From Goodfellowiella coeruleoviolacea (lineage in GTDB: Bacteria > Actinomycetota > Actinomycetes > Mycobacteriales > Pseudonocardiaceae), in NCBI RefSeq assembly GCF_024171785.1, contig NZ_JAMTCK010000003.1, positions 310,001 through 374,000 on the forward strand: DNA of 64,000 bases, given 5' to 3'. Every line of letters begins with the position of its first letter. Position 1 is the stretch's first letter. The translations under genes and the position numbers were made by a program. Below the pieces are notes generated by a model. The model was not told the origin of the DNA, made no database searches, and saw only the letters and a program-made list of their open reading frames with translations. This document shows, in pieces, positions 15,561-23,082 of the stretch.

Positions 15561-17058
15561 GGTCGGCAGGGCACCCGCGCGGGCGCGGCCCGGCCTGGCG
15601 AGCGCGGCCATCTGCGCCTGCACCGCGCTGGTGTTCGGACTGGGCGCCTCGGTGAACCTGGCGGTGGGCACGCTGGCCACCAACGCGCTGCGCCCGTCGT
15701 CCACCGAGGTCCTCTGGATCATGGACACCTACCTGGTGGTGTTCGGCTGCCTGCTGATCCCGGCGGGCGCGGTCGGCGACCGGTTCGGCCGCAAGCGCAC
15801 CATGCTGGTCGGGCTGGCCGTGCTGGCGCTGGCCTCGCTCGCCTCGGCGGTGGCGCCGACCGTGCCGCTGGTGATCGCGGCGCGCGCGGTCACCGGGCTG
15901 GGCGCCGCCCTGGTCCTGCCCAGCAGCCTGCCCCTGCTGATCAGCAACTACCCGTCCGAGCGGCGCGACCACGCGGTCGCGGTGTGGACGTCGACGACCG
16001 GCATCGGCGGCGTGCTCGGCAACGTGCTCGGCGGTGCGGTGCTGGAGTTCTTCGACTGGCAGGCGCTGTTCGCGGTGGCCGCGCCGATCGCGTTGCTCGG
16101 CGGGATCGCCGTGGCCGTGGCCACCCAGCCGGTGCCCGGCCACGACCGGCGGCTGGACCCGGGCGGCACGGTCATCCTGGTCGTGCTGGTGTTCGCGCTG
16201 CTGTTCGGCATCATCGAGGGCAGGGAACTGGGCTGGACCAGCGTGCCGGTGCTGGGCGCGTTCGCCGCGGCGGTGCTGCTGGCGCTCGCGTTCACCCGCT
16301 ACGAACTCCGCCACCCCGCGCCGCTGCTGGACCCGAGGGTGTTGCGCGCGCCGGGGCTGCGCGCCGGCGGCATCGGCGTGATCCTGTCGTTCATCGCCAT
16401 GTACTCGGTGTTCTACCTCAACGGCCAGTACCTGATGAGCGTCAAGGGCTACCCGCCGATCCTGGCCGGCCTGGGCACGGCCCCGCTGGCGGTGGTGCTG
16501 GTCCTGGTCACCCCGCGCGCGCCGCGCCTGGCCCGCTGGCTGGGCACCCGCACGCTGGTGGTGGCCGGGCTGCTGACCATGGTGGTCGGGCTGCTGCTGT
16601 TCGCCACCTGCACACCGGACACGCCCTACGCCTACTACGCGCTGTGCATCGTGGTCGTGGGGGTGGGTTCGGCCGTGTCCAACCCGGCGCTGTCCTCGGC
16701 GATCCTGTCCGCGCTGCCGGCCAGCCAGTCCGGGACGGGCGCCGGCGTCAACAGCTTCGCCAGGGAGATCGGGGGCGCGCTGGGCATGGCCGTGTTCGGC
16801 ACGCTGGCCGGTACCTCGTTCGGGGCCAACCTGGACGCGGCCGGTTCGGTCATCCGCGATCTGCTCACCACCGCCGGCAACCATGATGTGGGGTCGCTGC
16901 TGGCGGCGGCCGCGTCCGCGCCGGAGTCGGTGCGCGCCGCGATCCGGGTGGCGTTCACCGACGCGACCAGTGGCGCGCTCGGGGTGGTGGCGGGCATCGT
17001 CGGCGCGGCCGCGGCGTTGATCGCGTGGTGGCTGCCCGGGCGGTCCACCCGGCGGTGA
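15553..17058 (+). CDS. DHA2-type MFS drug transporter (14 TM)
   Basis: A 501-residue transporter of the EmrB/QacA class: helix 1 CTALVFGLGASVNLAVGTLA, motif A GDRFGRKRTMLVGL after helix 2, antiporter motif C-like GIGGVLGNVLGGAVL in helix 5, and 14 predicted hydrophobic segments in total. It probably exports a drug or endogenous metabolite by proton antiport. GTG at 15553 is chosen because it begins the first conserved region and overlaps the upstream small frame. A LysR regulator follows 61 bp downstream on the same strand, probably co-transcribed. Confidence 0.88.
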   Translation: MTEVGRAPARARPGLASAAICACTALVFGLGASVNLAVGTLATNALRPSSTEVLWIMDTYLVVFGCLLIPAGAVGDRFGRKRTMLVGLAVLALASLASAVAPTVPLVIAARAVTGLGAALVLPSSLPLLISNYPSERRDHAVAVWTSTTGIGGVLGNVLGGAVLEFFDWQALFAVAAPIALLGGIAVAVATQPVPGHDRRLDPGGTVILVVLVFALLFGIIEGRELGWTSVPVLGAFAAAVLLALAFTRYELRHPAPLLDPRVLRAPGLRAGGIGVILSFIAMYSVFYLNGQYLMSVKGYPPILAGLGTAPLAVVLVLVTPRAPRLARWLGTRTLVVAGLLTMVVGLLLFATCTPDTPYAYYALCIVVVGVGSAVSNPALSSAILSALPASQSGTGAGVNSFAREIGGALGMAVFGTLAGTSFGANLDAAGSVIRDLLTTAGNHDVGSLLAAAASAPESVRAAIRVAFTDATSGALGVVAGIVGAAAALIAWWLPGRSTRR

Positions 17059-17119
17059 GTCGGGCGTGGACGCCGGCGCGGGTGGCGGTGAGCAGCGGCA
17101 CGGGAGGAGCCGGAACCAG

Positions 17120-18130
17120 GTGACCGGACGGTTGCACAAGTTGGATCTGAGCCTGCTGGTCGCACTGGACGCGCTGCTGGAGACCGGCAGCGTCACCGGC
17201 GCGGCCGAGCTGGTGGAGGTGTCGGTGCCGACCATGAGCAAGACCCTGCGCCGCATCCGCGACCTGCTCGGCGACCCGGTGCTGGTGCGGGCCGGGCGCG
17301 GCATGGTGCCCACGCCGCGCGCGGTCGCGTTGGGACCCCGGGTGCGCGCGCTGATCGCCGAGGCCGAGGCCATCCTGTCCGACGGCCGGCACGTCGACCT
17401 GAGCCAGATCCGCCGCGGTTTCGGTCTGGTCGCCGACGACGGCTACGCCGCGCTGCTCCAGGCGCTGCTCACCCCGCGCACCCGGCGCGAGGCCCCCGGG
17501 GTGACGCTGCGGTTCCTGGCCACCGGTCCCGGGGACGCCACCCCGCTGCGGGACGGCACGGCCGACCTGGAGATCGGCATCATCGACGAGGACTCGCCGG
17601 AGCTGCGGGTGGAGTCGCTGTTCGTGGACCGGCTGGTGGGCGTGGCCAAGGCGGGCCACCCGCTGGCCACCGGTCCGGTCACGCCCGCCGCGTTCAGCGC
17701 GGCCGCGCACATCGGCGTGTCCCGGCGCGGCCGGCTGCACGGTCCGCTTGACCGGGGGCTGGAAGTCGTTGGGCTGCAACGAACGATCGTGGCCACACTG
17801 GCGAACTTCGCCTCGGCCCTGCTCACCGTGTCCACTTCGGACTGTGTGACCGCGGTGCCGGAGCGGGTCGCCCGCTACTTCGCGTCCGCGCTGGGCCTGG
17901 TGGTGTTCCCCGTCCCGACCGAGTTGGACCCGATCGAGGTGCGGATGGCCTGGCACCCCCGGCACGACGCCGATCCGGCGCACCGCTGGCTGCGCCAGTG
18001 CGTGCGCGAGGTGACCGCGGTGGAGGTGGTGGCGCCGACCGGAGCGCACCCCGTGGGCGCGCATCCGGTCGGCGCCGCTCACCAGACGGGTTCCGGCGCA
18101 GGGGCGGAGGCGGCCGGCACCCGCCGGTGA
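17120..18130 (+). CDS. LysR-family transcriptional regulator
   Basis: A 336-residue LTTR. N-terminal winged HTH LDLSLLVALDALLETGSVTG, then AAELVEVSVPTMSKTLRRIR (residues about 5-65); a periplasmic-binding-like effector domain from about 90 (FGLVADDGYAALLQ, ATPLRDGTADLEIGI). A low-complexity tail (repeated GAHPVGAHPVG) is unusual for the family. GTG at 17120 has GGGAGGAG 10 bases upstream; a GTG at 17066 is an alternative. It probably controls the MFS gene in response to the exported compound. Confidence 0.88.
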   Translation: MTGRLHKLDLSLLVALDALLETGSVTGAAELVEVSVPTMSKTLRRIRDLLGDPVLVRAGRGMVPTPRAVALGPRVRALIAEAEAILSDGRHVDLSQIRRGFGLVADDGYAALLQALLTPRTRREAPGVTLRFLATGPGDATPLRDGTADLEIGIIDEDSPELRVESLFVDRLVGVAKAGHPLATGPVTPAAFSAAAHIGVSRRGRLHGPLDRGLEVVGLQRTIVATLANFASALLTVSTSDCVTAVPERVARYFASALGLVVFPVPTELDPIEVRMAWHPRHDADPAHRWLRQCVREVTAVEVVAPTGAHPVGAHPVGAAHQTGSGAGAEAAGTRR

Positions 18131-18150
18131 GATCCTGGGCGGCGGGTGGA

Positions 18151-19008
18151 CTAGGCCAGGGTCCTGGCGTCCGCGCCGAGCGCGTCGATGATCCAGTCGG
18201 TGTAGTGCGGCACGCTGGGGGAGACGTCCGGCGTCTCACCGCAGACGTCGCCGACACCCCGGCTGTCGCTGCCGACCAGCTTCCACCGGCCCCACACCTT
18301 CTTGATGATCGGCGTGCCCGAGTCGCCGTTGCACGGGCCGAACGTGCCGCCCGGGTTGTTCAGGCAGAAGTCGCCCTCGCGCCAGCCGTACTCGCCGTAG
18401 CCGCAGTAGTCGTTCTCCGCGACCGTGGTGTCCAGCTGGTACAGCTGGGTGGGCAGGGTGGTGTCGCCGTCGGCCAGGTAGCCCCAGCCGATCACCCGGA
18501 TGTCGTCACCCACGTTCACGGAGCGGGCCAGCGGCACCGGCGCGTTGCGCACCGGCTTGGCCAGCTTGATCAGCGCGATGTCCGCGTTCTGGGTCCGCGC
18601 CGACCAGTTCGGGTGCACCACGAACTCGGCGGCGTCGACCACCGTGCCGCCGGTGGTCCGGTCGTTGCTGCCGATGCGCAGGTGGAACAGGCTCGGGTCG
18701 AGCGGTTCGTCGGTGGTGCTGTCGGTGACGCAGTGCGCCGCGGTCTCCACCCACTGCGGGGCGATCAGCGCGCCACCGCACCGGAGGGCGTTCGGGTTGC
18801 CGTTCTTCTCCCACTGCAGTGAGGCGATGAACGAGTAGTTCTCGGTCGCCGGAACACCGCCGACGATGGTGGCGCCGGTGTCGGACGCCTGCGCGACACC
18901 CGGTGCGGCGGCCACGCCGGCGGCCACGGCCACCACCGCGGCCGTGCGAGCCAGTGCCGAGATCCACCGCGGCGCGGTGTGCCTTGTCCCAGCCAAGCGC
19001 TCGGTCAA
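18151..19008 (-). CDS. secreted trypsin-like serine protease (S1)
   Basis: A 285-residue preproenzyme. TTG at 19008 is supported by GAGAGG 7 bases upstream. A signal peptide with hydrophobic core (TAAVVAVAAGVAAAPGVAQA) is followed by a short propeptide and the mature N-terminus IVGGVPATENYSF. The catalytic triad is complete: His in ETAAHC, Asp in NADIALIKL, Ser in CNGDSGTPI. Ser two residues after the S1 position and six Cys fit chymotrypsin-fold enzymes of actinomycetes. The gene ends 20 bp from the LysR stop (convergent). It acts outside the cell in protein degradation. Confidence 0.93.
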   Translation of the reverse strand: MTERLAGTRHTAPRWISALARTAAVVAVAAGVAAAPGVAQASDTGATIVGGVPATENYSFIASLQWEKNGNPNALRCGGALIAPQWVETAAHCVTDSTTDEPLDPSLFHLRIGSNDRTTGGTVVDAAEFVVHPNWSARTQNADIALIKLAKPVRNAPVPLARSVNVGDDIRVIGWGYLADGDTTLPTQLYQLDTTVAENDYCGYGEYGWREGDFCLNNPGGTFGPCNGDSGTPIIKKVWGRWKLVGSDSRGVGDVCGETPDVSPSVPHYTDWIIDALGADARTLA

Positions 19009-19278
19009 GTTCGGTCCTCTCCCCAGTCGGTGTGCGCGGGCGCCGCACCACGGGTGGGCGCGGCGCGGTGCGGGGGCGCGGACCCACCGGGCCGACAGCA
19101 CGTCCGCCGCGCCACACCTGTCGAAAGTTTCCAACGCAATTAGCTTGCGGTCCGGATACTACTTTCGGGTGACATGGCCGGGTATGCGTTGTTCGGCCGC
19201 TGCCGAACACCGCCGTTCGGACGTGTCCGGGCCGCTGGTCGCGTCGCGGGACTGGGTGGACCGGGGTAGTGGCGCCGG

Positions 19279-19482
19279 TCAGCTGGTCGCGACGAACGGG
19301 CAGGCGGGCAGGCCGCAGCCGGTTCCGGTGGCCGGGTTGGGCATGGCCGGCGCGGTCAGCGCGCGCCGCCACGACCGGCGGCGGACGGCCAGGCGGGCCA
19401 GCCGGCTCGCGGCGGCCTGGTCACGGCAGTCCTGTTCGCGAAAGCGAATATCGGCGCGCAGCGTGTCCGGGTGCTGGTACAT
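19279..19482 (-). CDS. small basic protein (67 aa), unknown function
   Basis: ATG at 19482 preceded by AAGGGG at about 9 bases. It starts MYQHPDTLRADIRFREQD, continuing with AAASRLARLAVRRR, and resembles a recurrent class of short Arg-rich actinobacterial proteins that begin with a 'hPxxLRxxAxxRxxD' helix. It lies 45 bp downstream of the ArsR-like regulator on the same strand, so it may be co-transcribed. It has two Cys near the end. No function is known. Confidence 0.6.
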   Translation of the reverse strand: MYQHPDTLRADIRFREQDCRDQAAASRLARLAVRRRSWRRALTAPAMPNPATGTGCGLPACPFVATS

Positions 19483-19527
19483 GGGAAGAGCCCCTTCTCG
19501 GTGGGTGTGAGTGTCCTCAGTGGAGAG

Positions 19528-20106
19528 TCAGGAGCGTGGCGAGTCGTTGGAAGTCAGCCAGAAGGACGCGAACGTCCGCACCGGACGTGCTCCCTCGGGG
19601 CGCAGTGCGGAGTCGGCCACCCGGTTGTGGTAACGGTCCAGCAGGGCGCCGAACTCGTTCTTCAGTCGCGTGGCTTCCTCCGGGGTGAGGTAGACCAGGC
19701 CGGACATGCTCCCGGTGACCCGCTGCCACTGCTCGGGCTCGCGGTCCTTGCGACGGATGGCGGCGCGGTACTCGGCCATCTCGTGGTCGATGAGCGCGTC
19801 CGAGGCGGCCTCGGCGGCCAGCCTGCCCTCGTCGTCCAAGTCCATTTTGGACCAACCGAACTCCTGGGCGGGCAGTCGCCACGGCTTCTCCCTGCCCTCG
19901 CTGGGGGCCGGCTCGACAAAGCCGTACTTGGCCAACATGTTCAGGTGGTAGGAGCAGCTGGCCACGCTCTCGCCGGTCAACTCGGCGCACCGGGTCGCGG
20001 TGGCGGTGCCCTCGATCTGGAGCAGGTCGATCAGCTTCCAGCGCAGCGGGTGGGACAGCGCGCGCAGCTTCTTCGGGTCGCTGATGTTCTCCTGGTGGGG
20101 CGGCAT
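19528..20106 (-). CDS. ArsR/HTH_20-type winged-helix regulator
   Basis: A 192-residue protein with an N-terminal winged helix: SDPKKLRALSHPLRWKLIDL, then the recognition helix ATRCAELTGESVASCSYHLN and the wing KYGFVEPAPSEGREKPW. The C-terminal 100 residues are helical (IDHEMAEYRAAIRRKDREPE) and resemble the ligand/dimerisation region of HTH_20 regulators near MFS pumps. No metal-binding Cys pair typical of metallosensors is seen. Its start codon lies 5 bp from a five-unit 14-bp palindrome array, so autoregulation is likely. No MFS partner is adjacent here. Confidence 0.87.
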   Translation of the reverse strand: MPPHQENISDPKKLRALSHPLRWKLIDLLQIEGTATATRCAELTGESVASCSYHLNMLAKYGFVEPAPSEGREKPWRLPAQEFGWSKMDLDDEGRLAAEAASDALIDHEMAEYRAAIRRKDREPEQWQRVTGSMSGLVYLTPEEATRLKNEFGALLDRYHNRVADSALRPEGARPVRTFASFWLTSNDSPRS

Positions 20107-20111
20107 GGGAT

Positions 20112-20179
20112 CAAGGTACCTTGCTCAAGGTTCCTTGTTCAAGGGCTCTTGCTAAAGATTTCTTGTTAAAGATTTCCGG
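20112..20179. repeat. 14-bp tandem palindrome array upstream of ArsR-like gene
   Basis: Five units start exactly every 14 bp: CAAGGTACCTTG (20112), CAAGGTTCCTTG (20126), CAAGGGCTCTTG (20140), AAAGATTTCTTG (20154), AAAGATTTCCGG (20168), with spacers alternating CT/TT. The unit nearest the gene is a perfect palindrome, the next deviates only in its central bases, and symmetry decays with distance. The array covers the promoter and leader of the regulator gene and repeats AAGG, a ribosome-binding-like core, on both strands. Confidence 0.8.
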
Positions 20180-20231
20180 CTGGGTGGCCGAGTGGGCGGT
20201 CGCGTGCGGACCGCCCAGGCGACCAGCGGGT

Positions 20232-20684
20232 TCAGCGGTTGGGGCGCAGTGTCCAGCGCACGGTCAGCTCGCCGGTGGTCACGCCCTCGGCGTTGCTGAT
20301 GGTCACGTGCACCGGGAACTCCGGACGGGTGCCGGCGTCCAGTTCGGCCAGCACCTCCTCGGCGGGCCGACCGAGCACGGCCTCGGCGCGCAGCGGGCCG
20401 AGAGCCAGCTTGGTGAACCTGACCTCGGCGCTGACCACCAGCGGCACGGCCCGGTCCAGCACGTCGCTGAACGCGGCCAGCACCACCGCGCCGGTCGCGG
20501 TCTCGCCCAGGCCGAACATGACGGCGGCGTGCGGGCCGCCCACGTGGTTCCGCTGCTCCGCCACGTCGGGCAGGGTGGCCACCACGCGCCCGTCGCTGAT
20601 CTCGGTGAACTCGATGCCGGCGGTGCGCACCCAGGGCACGCTCTGCTTCATGCCCTGCGCGATCAACTCTTGGGTGGAATCCAT
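20232..20684 (-). CDS. hotdog-fold thioesterase-like protein (DUF4442/PaaI type)
   Basis: A 150-residue hotdog domain: central helix AEQRNHVGGPHAAVMFGLGE with the conserved Asn-His-Gly-Gly pattern, a long strand AVPLVVSAEVRFTKLALGPL, and a final strand TTGELTVRWTLRP. Members bind acyl-CoA thioesters; the catalytic residue is not certain here. It is divergent from glyA, with the ZTP riboswitch between the two genes, and is upstream of the palindrome array on the same strand. Confidence 0.82.
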   Translation of the reverse strand: MDSTQELIAQGMKQSVPWVRTAGIEFTEISDGRVVATLPDVAEQRNHVGGPHAAVMFGLGETATGAVVLAAFSDVLDRAVPLVVSAEVRFTKLALGPLRAEAVLGRPAEEVLAELDAGTRPEFPVHVTISNAEGVTTGELTVRWTLRPNR

Positions 20685-20770
20685 GCCCGGCGATGCTACC
20701 CGCGTTGTTACTGGCGGGTAACCCGAATCGCCGGTCGGCCGGCTGATGTGACCTGGTCAGGTAGGCTTTA

Positions 20771-20860
20771 CCGGGAAGCGACTGGCGTGTTGGGGTGGAG
20801 TCAACCACCGGGGAGCGAACTGGTCGGCACCGTGCGCCTGGGTGCCTCGGCCGGAGTCCC
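20771..20860 (+). promoter_or_regulatory. ZTP/ZMP riboswitch (pfl motif) before glyA
   Basis: Conserved pfl blocks occur in order: GGGAAGCGACTGGCG (20773-20787), AACCACCGGGGAGCGAAC (20803-20820) and CGCCTGGGTGCC (20835-20846), ending 28 bp before the glyA ribosome site region. The class senses the folate-stress alarmone ZTP/ZMP (AICAR nucleotide) and turns on one-carbon genes such as glyA. The second and third blocks form the pseudoknotted core. Confidence 0.88.
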
Positions 20861-20887
20861 CGCGCGCAAGAAGGAAGTATGTAGCCC

Positions 20888-22150
20888 ATGCACCAGCCAG
20901 CCATCTCCCACCTCGCGGCCAGTGACCCCGAGATCGCCGATCTGGTCGAGGCCGAGGCCAAGCGGCAGCACGACAAGATCCGGCTGATCGCGTCCGAGAA
21001 CTACGTGTCCACGGCCGTGCTGGAGGCCACCGGCACGGTACTGACCAACAAGTACTCCGAGGGCTACGCCGGCAAGCGCTACTACGAGGGCCAGCAGTTC
21101 ATCGACCCGGTCGAGCGGTTGGCCGTGCAGCGGGCCAAGGACCTGTTCGGCGTGGACCACGCCAACGTGCAGCCCTACTCCGGCTCACCCGCCAACCTCG
21201 CGGTCTACCTGGCCTTCGCCGAGCCCGGCGACACCATCATGGGCATGGCCCTGCCCTCCGGCGGCCACCTGACCCACGGCTGGAGCGTGTCCGCCACCGG
21301 CAAGTGGTTCCGCAGCGTGCAGTACGGCGTGCGCAAGGACACCGGCCGGGTGGACCTGGACGAGGTGCGCGACCTGGCCCGCGCCGAGCGGCCCAAGGTG
21401 ATCTTCTGCGGTGGCACCGCCATCCCCCGCACCATCGACTTCCCGGCCTTCGCCGAGATCGCCCAGGAGGTCGGCGCGGTCCTGGTCGCCGACATCGCGC
21501 ACATCGCCGGCCTGGTCGCCGGTGGCGCCCACCCCTCGCCGGTCGGCCACGCCCAGGTGATCACCACCACCACGCACAAGACGCTGCGCGGCCCACGGGG
21601 CGCCATGATCATGTCCGACGCCGCGCACGCCAAGGCACTGGACAAGGCGGTGTTCCCCGGCCTGCAGGGCGGGCCGCACAACCACACCACGGCCGCGATC
21701 GCGGTGGCCCTGCGGGAGGCCAGCCAGCCGGCGTTCCAGGACTACGCGCACGCCATCGTGGCCAACGCCAAGGCGCTGGCCGAGGCCCTGGTCGAGCGCG
21801 GCTTCGACCTGGTCTCCGGCGGCACCGACAACCACCTGATCCTGGTGGACCTGGGCAACAAGGGGATCGGCGGCAAGCCGGCGGCCAAGGCGCTGGACCG
21901 CGCCGGCATCGAGCTGAACTACAACACCGTGCCGTTCGACCCGCGCAAGCCGTTCGACCCGTCCGGCATCCGCCTGGGCACGGCCGCGATCACCACCCGT
22001 GGGCTGGGCGTCGAGCAGATGCCGCAGCTGGCCGCGTGGATCGACGCGGTGGTGCGGGCCGCGGACGAGCAGGACGAGGCCACCGTCGAGCGGGTGGCCG
22101 GCGAGGTGGCCGAGCTGCTGGCCGGCTACCCCATGCCCGGCTGGGCCTGA
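20888..22150 (+). CDS. glyA: serine hydroxymethyltransferase
   Basis: A 420-residue PLP enzyme converting serine and tetrahydrofolate to glycine and 5,10-methylene-THF. Signatures: RLIASENYVS (substrate/PLP contacts), NVQPYSGSPAN, DIAHIAGLV and the PLP lysine in TTTTHKTLRGPRG near residue 229, all at usual positions. AAGAAGGAAG lies upstream of the ATG. Expression is likely gated by the ZTP riboswitch in the leader, tying it to folate status. A strong hairpin follows about 100 bp after the stop. Confidence 0.97.
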   Translation: MHQPAISHLAASDPEIADLVEAEAKRQHDKIRLIASENYVSTAVLEATGTVLTNKYSEGYAGKRYYEGQQFIDPVERLAVQRAKDLFGVDHANVQPYSGSPANLAVYLAFAEPGDTIMGMALPSGGHLTHGWSVSATGKWFRSVQYGVRKDTGRVDLDEVRDLARAERPKVIFCGGTAIPRTIDFPAFAEIAQEVGAVLVADIAHIAGLVAGGAHPSPVGHAQVITTTTHKTLRGPRGAMIMSDAAHAKALDKAVFPGLQGGPHNHTTAAIAVALREASQPAFQDYAHAIVANAKALAEALVERGFDLVSGGTDNHLILVDLGNKGIGGKPAAKALDRAGIELNYNTVPFDPRKPFDPSGIRLGTAAITTRGLGVEQMPQLAAWIDAVVRAADEQDEATVERVAGEVAELLAGYPMPGWA

Positions 22151-22253
22151 TCGCACCGGAGTTCGCCACCGCCCGAGTCCCGCGCGGACCGAGTTCCACG
22201 TGGGTTGGGCGGCGCTCAGCCCGCTGACCGCGGCGCGCTGAGAAATTGCGTTG

Positions 22254-22303
22254 CGCCACCGCACCGTGGCCGGGTTTCGTATGCCCGCCACGGTGCGGTG
22301 GCG
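22254..22303 (+). terminator. strong glyA terminator hairpin
   Basis: Perfect 17-bp arms (22254-22270 and 22287-22303, CGCCACCGCACCGTGGC and complement), extended inward by CGGG/CCCG with one bulge. The rest of the 336-bp interval to the next gene holds only the MarR control region. Confidence 0.8.
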
Positions 22304-22436
22304 TTCGCATGTCCGGGAACAGCAGGCCCCACCTGGGAGTTCTCTCCTTCGCGCAGGGTAGTCAGTCAGGCACCTGGCGCGCTGCGAGCCGGATCACAAG
22401 ATATTTCGGTTGCTAAGAATCCCAGAAAAGTTCATG

Positions 22437-22468
22437 CTTGTGTCGTACAAGTACTTGGGTGATGCAAG
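22437..22468. promoter_or_regulatory. overlapping dyads, candidate MarR operator
   Basis: CTTGT-N5-ACAAG (22437-22451), the perfect palindrome CAAGTACTTG (22448-22457) and CTTG-N7-CAAG (22454-22468) overlap within 32 bp, ending 18 bp upstream of the MarR start. The CTTG/CAAG half-sites fit a MarR-type autoregulatory site for the marR-MFS operon. Confidence 0.55.
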
Positions 22469-22486
22469 CAACGGAGGGGCGGGCAG

Positions 22487-23071
22487 GTGTCGCAGGACCT
22501 GGGGGCGGGCCCGTTGCTCACTGACGTCGGCGTGCGCACAGCTCAGCTGGCGGAGCCGGCTGCGGGCCCGACCGACACCGACACCACGCAGGCCGACGAA
22601 CGCGCCGGCGGCGTGGTCGACCAGCTCAACATGGCCATGGCCAAGCTGGGGCGGCTGCACGGCTGCGTGTCCGCGCAGCTGAGCAAGGAAGGCTTTGACA
22701 AGACTTCCTTCGTGCTGCTCGGCACCCTGGCCCAGCGGGGGCCGCAGCGGTCCAGCGCGCTGGCCGAGGCCGTGTTCGCGGATCCGTCCACGATCAGCCG
22801 CCAGGTCGCCCAGCTCGTGCGCAACGGCCTGGTCGAGCGCACCGCTGACCCCGAGGACGGCCGTGCCGCCGTGCTCGCCATCACCAACTCCGGGCTCGCC
22901 CTGCTGGAACGGGCCCGAGACCGGCGCAACGCCGCGCTGGCCCGTGTGCTGTCGTCCTGGTCAGACACTGACCTGGGGGAGTTCGCCGCGCTGTTCGACC
23001 GGTTCACCCGTGACTTCGAACAGGCGCTGCCGATGTTCATCGCCGAGTGCGCCGAGGGGACGCGCTCCTGA
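22487..23071 (+). CDS. MarR-family transcriptional regulator
   Basis: A 194-residue protein. Winged helix FVLLGTLAQRGPQRSSALAE, AVFADPSTISRQVAQLVRNG, then the wing RTADPEDGRAAVLAITNSG (residues about 70-135), flanked by dimerisation helices. An N-terminal extension of about 40 residues is low complexity. The GTG start has GGAGGGGCGGG upstream. It is followed after 11 bp by a DHA2 efflux pump, the common EmrR-EmrB-like arrangement, so it most likely represses its own operon until a toxic ligand binds. Confidence 0.9.
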   Translation: MSQDLGAGPLLTDVGVRTAQLAEPAAGPTDTDTTQADERAGGVVDQLNMAMAKLGRLHGCVSAQLSKEGFDKTSFVLLGTLAQRGPQRSSALAEAVFADPSTISRQVAQLVRNGLVERTADPEDGRAAVLAITNSGLALLERARDRRNAALARVLSSWSDTDLGEFAALFDRFTRDFEQALPMFIAECAEGTRS

Positions 23072-23082
23072 GGGGAGACCTG

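Noticed and set aside
20771-20860. Glycine or T-box riboswitch before glyA
   Set aside because: The conserved blocks match the ZTP/pfl motif instead; no T-box NNTGGNACCGCG core (where N is any base) and no tandem glycine aptamer.
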